Source: Conchocele bisecta
Lineage: Eukaryota; Mollusca; Bivalvia; Lucinida; Thyasiridae
Assembly (NCBI GenBank): GCA_029237695.1
Contig: CM055279.1
Coordinates: forward strand, 60,151,530-60,215,529
Reading direction: 5' to 3'
Length of the DNA stretch: 64,000 nt
Below are positions 56,020 through 64,000 of this stretch, piece after piece (the first letter of the stretch is position 1; each line of letters starts with the position of its first letter). A program made the position numbers and the translations under genes. The notes under the pieces are model-generated. The model was not told the DNA's origin and did no database searches. It saw nothing but the letters and a program-made list of their open reading frames with translations.

Positions 56020-56335
56020 AAACGAATGGAAAACGAATGGAAAACGAACGGAAAACGCATTGAAAACGATCGTTTTGCACAACGATGTGCATAAAATGAT
56101 AATCGGTTTTTTGTTCGCACGTGAAAACGTTATGTTCGTTCGTAAATACATGATTTTCAACTATTTAACCGCATTTCGTCTTTTTCAACGATATTTATAT
56201 GATATTGTTTTCGTTGTTTTTAATTAGAACTCGATGTTTCTGACACGTTTACACCAACGAAAACGTCGTTTTCTAAACGATCTAAACACGATGTGTAAAC
56301 GATGCTCAATCGTTCGTTGTGAAACCAGGAACAAA
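56020..56335. mobile_element. Family I repeat with short 11-bp tandem at left
   Basis: AACGAATGGAAAACGAATGG AAAACG (11-bp units, 56024-56065) is followed by GATCGTTTTGCACAACGATG, ATGTTCGTTCGTAAATAC, AAACGTCGTTTTCTAAACGA and CAATCGTTCGTTGTGAAACC. The inverted CGTTTTCGTTG/CAACGAAAACG pairs suggest a MITE. The ends are not defined. Confidence 0.5.
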
Positions 56336-56339
56336 CTCG

Positions 56340-56650
56340 GACAGTATTTCGTGTGATCTTTATTTCCTCCATTTAATGGAGATTCACATGAGAACGTATC
56401 TACATTGTTGCCATTTGAAAATAGCATATTACATTATGTATGCGATGTGTCCCAAGGAAGCTGACCCAAAGGATTCTATGAACAGAGCTGTTCCCGGGCT
56501 GACTAAAGCGCGCTAGCCTGATCTGGAACTCCACTGGTCAACATCGATTAGCCCAAATTTATCAAAATGCATCACATATCAGATACATGTGTAAGTAGGG
56601 AAAACATGGAAAACTGAATTATCTTCAAAAATTGACTGGAGACAATAAGA
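56340..56650. other. No supported gene; LINE-B 3' flank
   Basis: Short frames only. The 3' untranslated end of LINE-B (minus strand) probably lies between 56600 and 56700. I do not see a poly(A) or microsatellite tail. Confidence 0.35.
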
Positions 56651-56700
56651 ACAGAATAACATTAAGTTAGCTAATACATTTTCTGAATGTTCGCCCTGTG

Positions 56701-57582
56701 CTATTTATATAAGTTAGTCGCGAAGTTGGCACAAAACGAAATGAAGAGGTGATAACGTATTTCATTGTCTATGCCACCGTCATAACCTCCTAATTTTCGT
56801 TTTACCTCTTCGGAATCACCACCAAACAACACAACAATTAAATTATCAATATCACGGTCTTTAAGGTAATCATGTAAGTCATATCCAAACTTTTGGCGAA
56901 TATCACGCCAAAATTGCCAGATTACAGCACGGACAGTTATATCGTCACAATCAGAGATAAGATGTTTTAGTTCATTTTCACAAGCTGACCAACATCTCGG
57001 ACATATGATCTGATCGTACAAAGTACTTCTGGTAAGTGTGCATAGTCTGGCCAAATGGTACGAAACAGCGAGCAGTCCAGGCATTCGTAGAGCAGCTTTC
57101 CAGATGTTAGATGGAGAGAGTTCAGCTTGCACTACCCGAAAAGTGTCAAAATCTGGAGAAGCTGTCATTCGATCACGCCACGACTGACATTCCGTTTGAT
57201 AAATGGCCCTTTTACAGATTGACTTCCAAACATATTTTGACGGAAATACACTATGTTGCACAAATGTGTCCAGATGGTCCATTAGTCCGTATTTGTGTAG
57301 AATCCGCGTGACGTCAGGAATAAAGCCTCTATTAACCACACTGCAGTGCAGGCGATACGGGTAGAGACGATGCACAAACATATACCGGACAGTGGACCAT
57401 GCATCTGAGCTGCATAAACTAAACAAGAAATTTAGTTTCTGCAGGTCGATGTATGCTTCAAGGGATGTCTCTCCCAGCATGCCAAGCACTGCGTCCGTTC
57501 TCGTGCGTTTTCTGAAACCTTGCATATATTTTAAACAAAAGTGATGTATGGTCTCAAGTTTTCGTAGACTATTGGCGCTCAT
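56701..57582 (-). pseudogene. LINE-B ORF2, C-terminal domain
   Basis: A 293-codon frame begins in the thumb region (LPRALFGCELWNGMSANSLR just upstream; LETIHHFCLKYMQGFRKRT). It has LGETSLEAYIDLQKLNFLFS and a Cys/His knuckle, CPRCWSACENELKHLISDCD, near 57000, and it ends at 56701. It is typical of the C-terminus of long LINE ORF2 proteins. It is separated from the RT frame by at least one shift. Confidence 0.75.
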
Positions 57583-57589
57583 ACCGTTC

Positions 57590-58900
57590 CATAGTTCACA
57601 TCCGAATAATGCTCGTGGTAAAACTATAGACTTGTAAAGTTTGTTTCAATGCTGTCAGCGGGTTCAAGCCATTCGAATGGACACCGACGTTGGACAAATC
57701 CAGAAATGTAGCGCGTACATTGTCAATATCACCTGGGGACATCAGTTGTTTTGTCTGCAGAAACCAAGATGTTTGTATGAAGGGACGTCTTCAATCACTG
57801 ATGAACCGTATTTCCACTGTCTACTGTGTTTGTCAAATTTACGTTTCGACTCGTTAAAGACAACCACTTTAAACTTGTTCGTGTTATAACCGAATCTCCA
57901 CTTCAGGCTAAACTGCTTGCATATCTCAAGCATGTGGTCAATGCCGTGTTTAGTAGTTGCCAATAGCACAATATCATCTGCCTGCGTGGGTGCAGATAAG
58001 TATTGATCACCAATTTTCAAACCACGTCCGCTTTCATCAAGTAACTCGAGCAGGTCATTCAAAAAGACGTTGTTGAAAAAAGGTGACATGATTCCACCTT
58101 GCCTCGTACCCTGTTCTATTCGTACCAAGTCTGATATGTGGCCATCGTAGAAGACACAGCTTGACATGCCATTGTAGATATGTGATATTATTCTAAGGTC
58201 TTTACCTGTAATTCCAAACTGAGACAATTTGTATAATAAACCATTTATCCAAACACGATCAAATGCTTTTTCTGCGTCCATGAAACACGCATAAAGTTCA
58301 TTACCACGTTCGTTGCAGTACTGGGCACTCTCCTGGAGAATGAATGACACCATTTTAGAGTTTTTAGACCGTCGAAAACCATGTTGTAGTGGATGTATTT
58401 TGTCAACAAGACCAGAGTCATTGAAGCGCAACTGAATAACTTTCTCAAACAGTTTTGCAATAACTGGCATAAGCGATATAGCACGGTAGTTATTTGGATC
58501 GGTTAAGGATTTCTTGTGTCCTTTATGTAGAGGAATTATAAGGCCCTGTTTAAATCCGATTGGAACACATTCGTGTTCAAATATACTGTTAAATAATGTT
58601 AATATAGTGGCTTTAAGAATTGTGCCGCCATATTTTATGTGTTCATATACGATATTGTCTAAACAACCAGCTTTATGGAGGGGCAACGACGAAATATCGC
58701 CCGCTGTAAATCTTCTTCCGTAATCGTATGGGCTAGGATACAGTGTCGGAATGTACCTCCTCCACGTTTTTCTCGAGCAGGTCCGCTACTTTCGAATTAA
58801 TCATAAGTTTGTGATCATCATCGAAATCTGGATTTTCCGTGAATTTGTAAATGTTAGCAAAATAGCAACTCCAACCAGCGGTGACCTTTACAGGGTCACT
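57590..58900 (-). pseudogene. LINE-B ORF2, reverse transcriptase part (QADD)
   Basis: After two short frame segments (TFKSSFESDPVKVTAGW near 58900; AHTITEEDLQRAI near 58720), the long frame 58686-57742 has KQGLIIPLHKGHKKS, NNYRAISLMPVIAKLFEKVI, QHGFRRSKNSKMVSFILQES, motif A YACFMDAEKAFDRVW, RQGGIMSPFFNNVFLNDLLE, motif C APTQADDIVLLA (QADD at 57973-57984) and YKHLGF. Gln in place of Tyr before A-D-D is seen in some active LINE families, so this is not necessarily a defect. A further shift near 57745 leads into QTKQLMSPGDIDNV. Confidence 0.85.
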
Positions 58901-58920
58901 TTCAAAGGACGATTTAAATG

Positions 58921-60157
58921 TTAGCCCTTAGTAGGAGGCCCATTTTTGCTCGAGCGTTTGGCATTGACAACCTTCCAAAATGAATTTTGATCCATATCTG
59001 CTAGTGAATCGAGTTTTTCATTTTCACTCATTAACCACTTACCAGAAAACTGTCTCATTTTTTGTCGAAATTTTCGCTTAGCGTCTTTGTATTCACGATA
59101 TGACGGTGAGTCGCAGTTCCGGGGCCGGCCGTTAGATATCCAGACAGCGCGCTTTTGTCTGTTAATTGTATGTAACTGTTTGAGCTCACTATTCCAATAT
59201 GGTTTAAGGTACGGCTTGTATACCCGTTTAGGAATGCACGATTCTGCTGACTGCTGCATACATTTAATGATAGAGTCATATGTCTCATTCACGTCATTGT
59301 AGTTCAAACTAACTCCACGAAGCTGGTTGGACAATGTAAATCTGTAATCATCGCGTTCACTCGAAGTAGTCCAACTATACGCAATTTTCGCAAAACTCTC
59401 CGCTACATCGACACTGTCTGATTGAACGTCGACTCGTAGTCGCATAAATACTGGAAAGTGCCGCGATATATTAAGAGGTGCATCATCGCCAATGCTACAC
59501 TGCACCACATCAGCTAGAAGGGATTCATGAACACAGATATGGTCAATGAAGCTAGGTTTGTCATCGGTGTATGGTATAAATGAATACCTTGGACCCTTGC
59601 ATATATCGAGCATAGTCACTGCACACATGTATCGATGTCTTAATGCACTACACAGGTACATTTGGCGCGTGCCACACTGTTTGTTCATATTGTTTACGGT
59701 GCATTCGGACTGTGACATTGAGCAGTTGGAGTCGCCCCATTATAATTACTTGACCGTCAGATGAGAATTTAGAACATAGTTCGTGTATTTGATCGACATA
59801 TTCCTTATACTGGCTTATAGGGTAGCGTGTAGTTGGTAAGTAGTCTTGAATCACATACACAATTTTGGTGGCTAGTATCAACTTAAGGACGATAATACGA
59901 TCATTGATTTCTTGTATTTCGATATTACGATTACAGCGCTTGTGCCAGAGAAAGGCGACACCTCCTTTACCAATACGGCGTCTATTTAAGCAAGTTATGG
60001 CATTGGAAGTTACAACATAATTACAGTAGTCGGCATTGAAACTGTTCAAAACATTTACATTTTCCGGTAGTAGCCAATGCTCGGAAAGACCACATATGTC
60101 AATATTTTTATTTATAAGCTCGGTTTCCAGGTAATCATCACACCCGTTGCGTTCCAT
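58921..60157 (-). pseudogene. LINE-B ORF2, endonuclease part
   Basis: ICGLSEHWLLPENVNVLNSF (catalytic E), GGVAFLWHKR, VYVIQDYLPTTRYP and QVIIMG follow the APE-type order. A one-base shift at about 59735 separates MG from DSN. Then come YSFIPYTDDKPSFIDHICVH (S-x-I-D-H) and ISRHFPVFMRL (the usual SDHxPV, here SRHF). After it lies the RNA-binding linker with RQKRAVWISNGRPR and KDAKRKFRQKMRQFSGKW. The frame is lost at 58921. Confidence 0.8.
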
Positions 60158-60230
60158 GTCATAACATTAATTGTATGATGGCTCCCCATTCTGTTTCGTA
60201 TTGTAGCGCCGTCCCTGCCCGCTTTCAGGT

Positions 60231-61877
60231 TTAACAAACCACTTTCTGCATGCCGTACCCGGTGGCCAAAAACTCAGGATCAGATACAATGTCATAGTGT
60301 TCATCCCAAATTGCTATTTGGGCGCACAATGAATCATCCCAACGGCTATTAAACATTGTAGCACGTACGCATTTAACATCGTTTTGCTGTAGATGCTCTT
60401 TCAGGTCGAATTCCGTACAGTCAGGGTCTATTCCGCTGATAAAATATTTGGCTAACTTTTTTCGAGTAACACCTTTGAAACCTGAAGTATGTGACGTAAT
60501 CTCATTTTCAGCCGGTACTATATCCTTTACCGTGTCAATGGGAGCTATAGGCGGGTTCACCGAAGCGAAAATATTACCAGCGCACACAACTGGAATGTGT
60601 TGATTGTTCTTCGCATCATGGTCCACGCGACTGATATCGGTCGTGTTAGAACTGTTTAAAGATACACCCCTTTGTGGAAGCGAAGTTTGATCCACATTCA
60701 CCTGATTTCTAGTGGGCGCCATATCGTTCTGTCTGAAGAAGCGATAAGTTCGTGAGTCTTGGAATAGATCAGTGGCAATGAACTGTGGCGATATTACTGG
60801 CGATTCTGGGGCAAGGTGATTTGTAACCGCGATACTAGAACCATTGGCCGAATTCCCACTGGCTGCTTGCAAAACAGTTTCACATACCTTGTCAAGTTTC
60901 AGTGAAATATCTCGTGTGAATGATTTGAAGCACATTTCAATGTTGATCTGGCTATTGGCATTTATATTTTCTTGAACTGACTTAACACTGTTGGTAACGT
61001 TTGTCAACTGCTTCTCATTTACACACGCCAATGATTCTGCATGTAGTGCAGTTTTGGCCACTGCCTTAACAATGCTTTTCAACTCCGTTATAGTTTTGTC
61101 GTTTGCCTCAGACACGGATTTACCACTCGAGACCGTTGTTTCAACATCTGTCAATTTCTGTCGTACGTCCTTAATTTGTGTTTTAACATTAATGTTACCA
61201 GAAGCAGTACCGTCGTTTATATTCATGATACAGTTTGTGTTGTCACGAATTTGTGTGTCGATGCTGCTCATTTTGGTCAAAAATGACGTTTTGTGTGCGT
61301 CCAAATGTTTTACCATTACAGCTAGATTGCAAATGCTGTCCGACAATGTCTGTGACGAAGAGACGTGTTTGCCTGCGATACTACATTGCTCATCCACATG
61401 TATTTTACATGACATAAGTTCGTGGTTGATGTTGTTTATATCTCTGGTCATTGTCTCATTTAGCTGGCTCAGTTTCTGGGAGGTTTCTTTAAAGTTTGCC
61501 TTCAGAGAACTTACGTCACTTGAAATTGTCACAATAGTATTCTTCAATCCATTAATTTCCGCCCATACCGCTGCCTTGTCATTGGACTGATCACTATTTG
61601 TCACAGTATCGCGTCTTGACGCTGCTTTGAAGAGTTCGTCAACATCGTTGCGATTTCCGTTTATGAATTCATATAGAGTGAAACAGTCAGCTACATATTT
61701 TTCAATAATAGACCCAGCCTTCGTCTCTGTATTAGTGTGCACCTGACCACATTGAAACACACTATCATCATAATAGTCACTTTGTACAACAGATTTCAGA
61801 CACGTTTCGTCTGGATCTTCATAAAGTTCACACTGGCTCGTCATGATGGTGATACTTCGCCACCGCACGGCCTTCAC
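60231..61877 (-). CDS. LINE-B ORF1 protein (coiled coil, RRM-like C-terminus)
   Basis: 548 codons without a stop. The ATG at 61877 is first; the Met at residue 12 (61844) is an alternative. Residues about 100-330 are low in Pro/Gly, rich in Lys/Glu/Ser/Asn with heptad-like spacing (for example ISSDVSSLKANFKETSQKLS), so a coiled coil is likely. Residues 350-465 are polar and Pro/Asn-rich. From 467, FKGVTRKKLAKYFISGIDPD, ATMFNSRWDDS and DPEFLATGYGMQKVV match the C-terminal RNA-binding block found in ORF1 of several invertebrate LINEs (F-x-G-V-x-R-x3-x-x-F-x-x-G-I). Role: trimerise and coat LINE RNA in the cytoplasm. It is the only long intact reading frame in the window. Confidence 0.75.
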   Translation of the reverse strand: MKAVRWRSITIMTSQCELYEDPDETCLKSVVQSDYYDDSVFQCGQVHTNTETKAGSIIEKYVADCFTLYEFINGNRNDVDELFKAASRRDTVTNSDQSNDKAAVWAEINGLKNTIVTISSDVSSLKANFKETSQKLSQLNETMTRDINNINHELMSCKIHVDEQCSIAGKHVSSSQTLSDSICNLAVMVKHLDAHKTSFLTKMSSIDTQIRDNTNCIMNINDGTASGNINVKTQIKDVRQKLTDVETTVSSGKSVSEANDKTITELKSIVKAVAKTALHAESLACVNEKQLTNVTNSVKSVQENINANSQINIEMCFKSFTRDISLKLDKVCETVLQAASGNSANGSSIAVTNHLAPESPVISPQFIATDLFQDSRTYRFFRQNDMAPTRNQVNVDQTSLPQRGVSLNSSNTTDISRVDHDAKNNQHIPVVCAGNIFASVNPPIAPIDTVKDIVPAENEITSHTSGFKGVTRKKLAKYFISGIDPDCTEFDLKEHLQQNDVKCVRATMFNSRWDDSLCAQIAIWDEHYDIVSDPEFLATGYGMQKVVC

Positions 61878-61949
61878 AGTGCGCGCCAGTCAAGCGTATT
61901 GTCACATGGGCAGTGTTAGGCCATTAGAGCGTGACGAATCGCCGGTCAG

Positions 61950-62188
61950 TGTCTGCCATGTAACGGTACAATAATCTCAACTACGCGCACAAGTATTGTA
62001 AGCCGTAGGGCAGGTTAGTTGGGCGATTACACGAATGATGTTACGTTGTGAATTATGCTCAGTTTTTCAGTCTTGTTCTCACTTATTGCAACACCAAGCT
62101 TTCACAAATACATTGTATCTCATCTCATTAGCGAGGCTTTACTGCTCTGTCAATTATATTATAAGTTTCTATGAACTATGTATGTAAT
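61950..62188. other. LINE-B 5' flank
   Basis: It contains the likely LINE-B 5' untranslated start (CpG-containing 61860-61990) and about 190 bases without features. Confidence 0.35.
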
Positions 62189-62576
62189 ATAGGAATGAAT
62201 GGCCTTTTTGTGGAATGTATCGGGGTATAAACTTGGAAAAGTCGCGGGAATACTGGACAAAGGCCGGAAGGCCTCGTCCAGTATTCCCGCGACTTTTCCG
62301 GAAGGCCTCGTCCAGTATTCCCGCGACTTTTCCAAGTTTATATCCCCGATAAATTCCACAAAAAGGCCATTCATTCCTTATAATTCCAGCATTTGAAATA
62401 AATTCATCAAAAAAATGTTTTTATTTTCCGTTTTCTTAAGAATTATTTTAACTGCGCCTCACGGTTACGGAAAGTAGTTCGGCGTGGAGTTTACTGGGAT
62501 ATAAATTTTGGACAGAGACTTGCTACGAGCCAATCAAATGTTAGGGAATTGTGTAAATATGTTTGTGCTGGAATTA
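62189..62576 (+). mobile_element. Foldback family E, copy 5 with duplicated arm
   Basis: As copy 1, but the segment GGAAGGCCTCGTCCAGTATT CCCGCGACTTTTCC occurs twice in tandem in the right arm (62264-62299 and 62300-62334). The tail runs to TGCTGGAATTATTAA. Confidence 0.8.
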
Positions 62577-62757
62577 TTAACTCTTCTAATGCACTCTATA
62601 AATATCACGCAATCTGATTGGCTAAAGGCCACACATTACAGGTATATTATTGTTGATGAACGGTCGCAAAGTGTTTACAATATATACCCTGGGGCACTTT
62701 ACCTACGCGCAATGAATATATTCCTACGCCAAATTTGTTTACTTTGGAGACGCGAAT

Positions 62758-62965
62758 ATGTCATCGATCGAAAATCCGATTTTCGGAAATTTTAACGTTA
62801 ACTCACAAGTAAGACTGGAAATGGGAGAAAGACGGACGAAGATGACGACTTTCTGACTACGGCATTATTAGAAATCGAAAAGGAGCCGTCGCCACCGCCG
62901 AAAATGGAATTTGAGGGCGGGTGATTCCCAACACTGACCGAATCTGACATAGACGATTTGGTTAC
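62758..62965 (+). pseudogene. Acidic N-terminal-like coding remnant, unidentified
   Basis: From the ATG at 62758, SSIENPIFGNFNVNSQVRLE. In a shifted frame from 62835 comes DEDDDFLTTALLEIEKEPSP with PPPKMEFEGG, a TGA at 62922, then in frame FPTLTESDIDDLVTSLVHY. The acidic stretch followed by an F-P-x-L/T-E-x-x-I/L-D-D-L block resembles N-termini of integrase-like (Crypton/DUF3504-type) gene families abundant in bivalves. That link is a weak inference. A GTAAGA donor-like site also lies after NSQ at 62809. Confidence 0.25.
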
Positions 62966-63465
62966 GTCATTAGTGCATTACGTCATTAGTGCGTTAGAAA
63001 GATCGTTCACACACACATAAATTGTGTAGTGTTGCAGCTCAAACGGTAGTACATGTATGTGACGATCGAATGATTAGACAAGTCATCACAAATTGACAAA
63101 GTCCGAGAGTTTTACAGGCTGCGGCCATCGACATTGTGATTGTTGCTAAGAGATCGCACCAGAGGGAAAGTTAAAAATTAAAAATTAAATCTTAAAATAT
63201 TATATGTAGCAATTATAATTCTGACGATGTGTTTATTGAGTTTATTATTGAAATATTTTGAAAGCATGAACATAACTTTATACACATTCGTTCAAACATT
63301 GTATAATTCAATTGGAACTATTTTTTGCTTGGCGGAACATTATTTGTGTGATTCGTCCGGTATGCCATGCGCAAACACCTTGCACTCGGTACGACTTTCA
63401 CAAGTAGAATCTGCAAAATTTGCAAAATGTTCAATTTGTGCATTAGAAATAGGTTAACCGCATTG
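62966..63465. other. AT-rich spacer
   Basis: It includes AAAATTAAAAATTAAAT (63172-63190) and a 76-codon plus frame (63227-63457) without family resemblance. Confidence 0.35.
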
Positions 63466-63606
63466 TAATTTTGAGATTTGCGGGCGTATATCAGAAAATG
63501 ATAGGTCGGAAAATCTGTTTAATGGCTCCGCTAGCGCGTCGCCATTAAACAGATTTTCCGACCTATCATTTTCTGATATACGCCGCAAATCTCAAAATTA
63601 CAATAC
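63466..63606. mobile_element. Perfect foldback hairpin, about 140 bp
   Basis: Arms CATTGTAATTTTGAGATTTG and GTATATCAGAAAATGATAGG and TCGGAAAATCTGTTTAATGG with the inverse on the right. The tip is CTCCGCTAGCGCGTCG. One G differs between arms (GCGGGCG / CGCCGC). No second copy was found in this window. Confidence 0.75.
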
Positions 63607-64000
63607 AGTTAACCCTATAATAGCAACTTATATAGTACATGCACCCAGTCATGTATTCAACGTGTACGTACTATACACGCATATACATTATCCATAACTG
63701 TGATTTCGAACTTTTCATGTTTTGTCTGTCCTGTATTTCTCAGACAGTCGATAATTATGTTATATGCGAGTTACTGTTGTGTTGCTTCCCTGGCGGCCGT
63801 GGCATTAAAACAGACAACAGAACGTGATGAAATAAACCGAATGTTTGTTAAACAAATGCACAATAAATGCGTATAGAAATCGTGTGGAAAAATGCTATAT
63901 TGGGGTTGCTGTGCCAGGGAACTTCACTCTACATTATTATGACACATTTGTGAACTAATATAACAGTGGATGTGTAAACAAAGCGACTGAGTTTCTTAGA
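63607..64000. other. Right edge, no supported feature
   Basis: AT-rich. One 62-codon frame (63639-63827) ends PGGRGIKTDNRT with no family resemblance. Confidence 0.35.

Larger units (their letters stand above)
56650..61950 (-). mobile_element. LINE-B: non-LTR retrotransposon with intact ORF1
   Basis: Minus strand: ORF1 (61877-60231, uninterrupted), 74 bases, then ORF2 with endonuclease, reverse transcriptase and a Cys/His C-terminus down to 56701. ORF2 is broken by at least five frameshifts. The family differs from LINE-A in every domain (ORF1 type, QADD in place of YADD). The ends and target duplication are not resolved. Confidence 0.85.

Overview
This is animal (metazoan) genomic DNA, most likely from a bivalve mollusc. 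Coding density is very low. The recognisable genes are a single globin exon, one possible extracellular exon and many transposon relics. Splice signals fit animal consensus. The background is AT-rich with many TACATGTA palindromes, and almost every kilobase holds a short inverted-repeat element. The species call is inference.

Left part (1-14,400). The minus strand at 1,621-1,817 is the first coding exon of an acylated, globin X-type globin. It ends at the classic B12.2 intron position, and the intron runs off the left edge. To its right lies a thicket of nested miniature transposons (MITEs): a TTAA-flanked element inside a hAT-like element inside an older repeat, and a 3-4 bp TSD element inside a TA-flanked element built of 21-bp palindromic units. 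From about 10,707 to 14,326 a decayed PIF/Harbinger-like transposon carries a HARBI1-type transposase fragment and a large GC-rich satellite (GGGGC and CGAC arrays).

Middle part (14,400-43,700). MITE families recur (named here C, D, E, F, G, H). A roughly 5-kb LINE (LINE-A, minus strand, about 21,900-26,930) has a broken ORF1 and a broken endonuclease-reverse transcriptase ORF2. There is also a minisatellite near 29.7 kb and a tRNA-like SINE near 40.1 kb. The stretch 34.5-37.5 kb is almost feature-free.

Right part (43,700-64,000). A LINE tail fragment is followed by the most unusual structure in the window, 44,301-47,500. Three direct copies of a 471-475 bp inverted-repeat-ended unit alternate with two nearly identical 885-890 bp spacers, and the whole is bounded by a perfect ATGA duplication. 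A possible peritrophin-A-like exon follows at 48,378-48,576 (minus), then a Jockey-like reverse transcriptase fragment, several foldback elements and a second LINE (LINE-B, minus, about 56,650-61,950). LINE-B has an uninterrupted 548-codon ORF1 and a frameshifted ORF2.

The genes do not form a shared pathway. The window is a record of transposon nesting around one or two host gene fragments. Many frame breaks are single-base indels, and the near-identical repeats also differ mainly by indels, so some lesions may be assembly errors.
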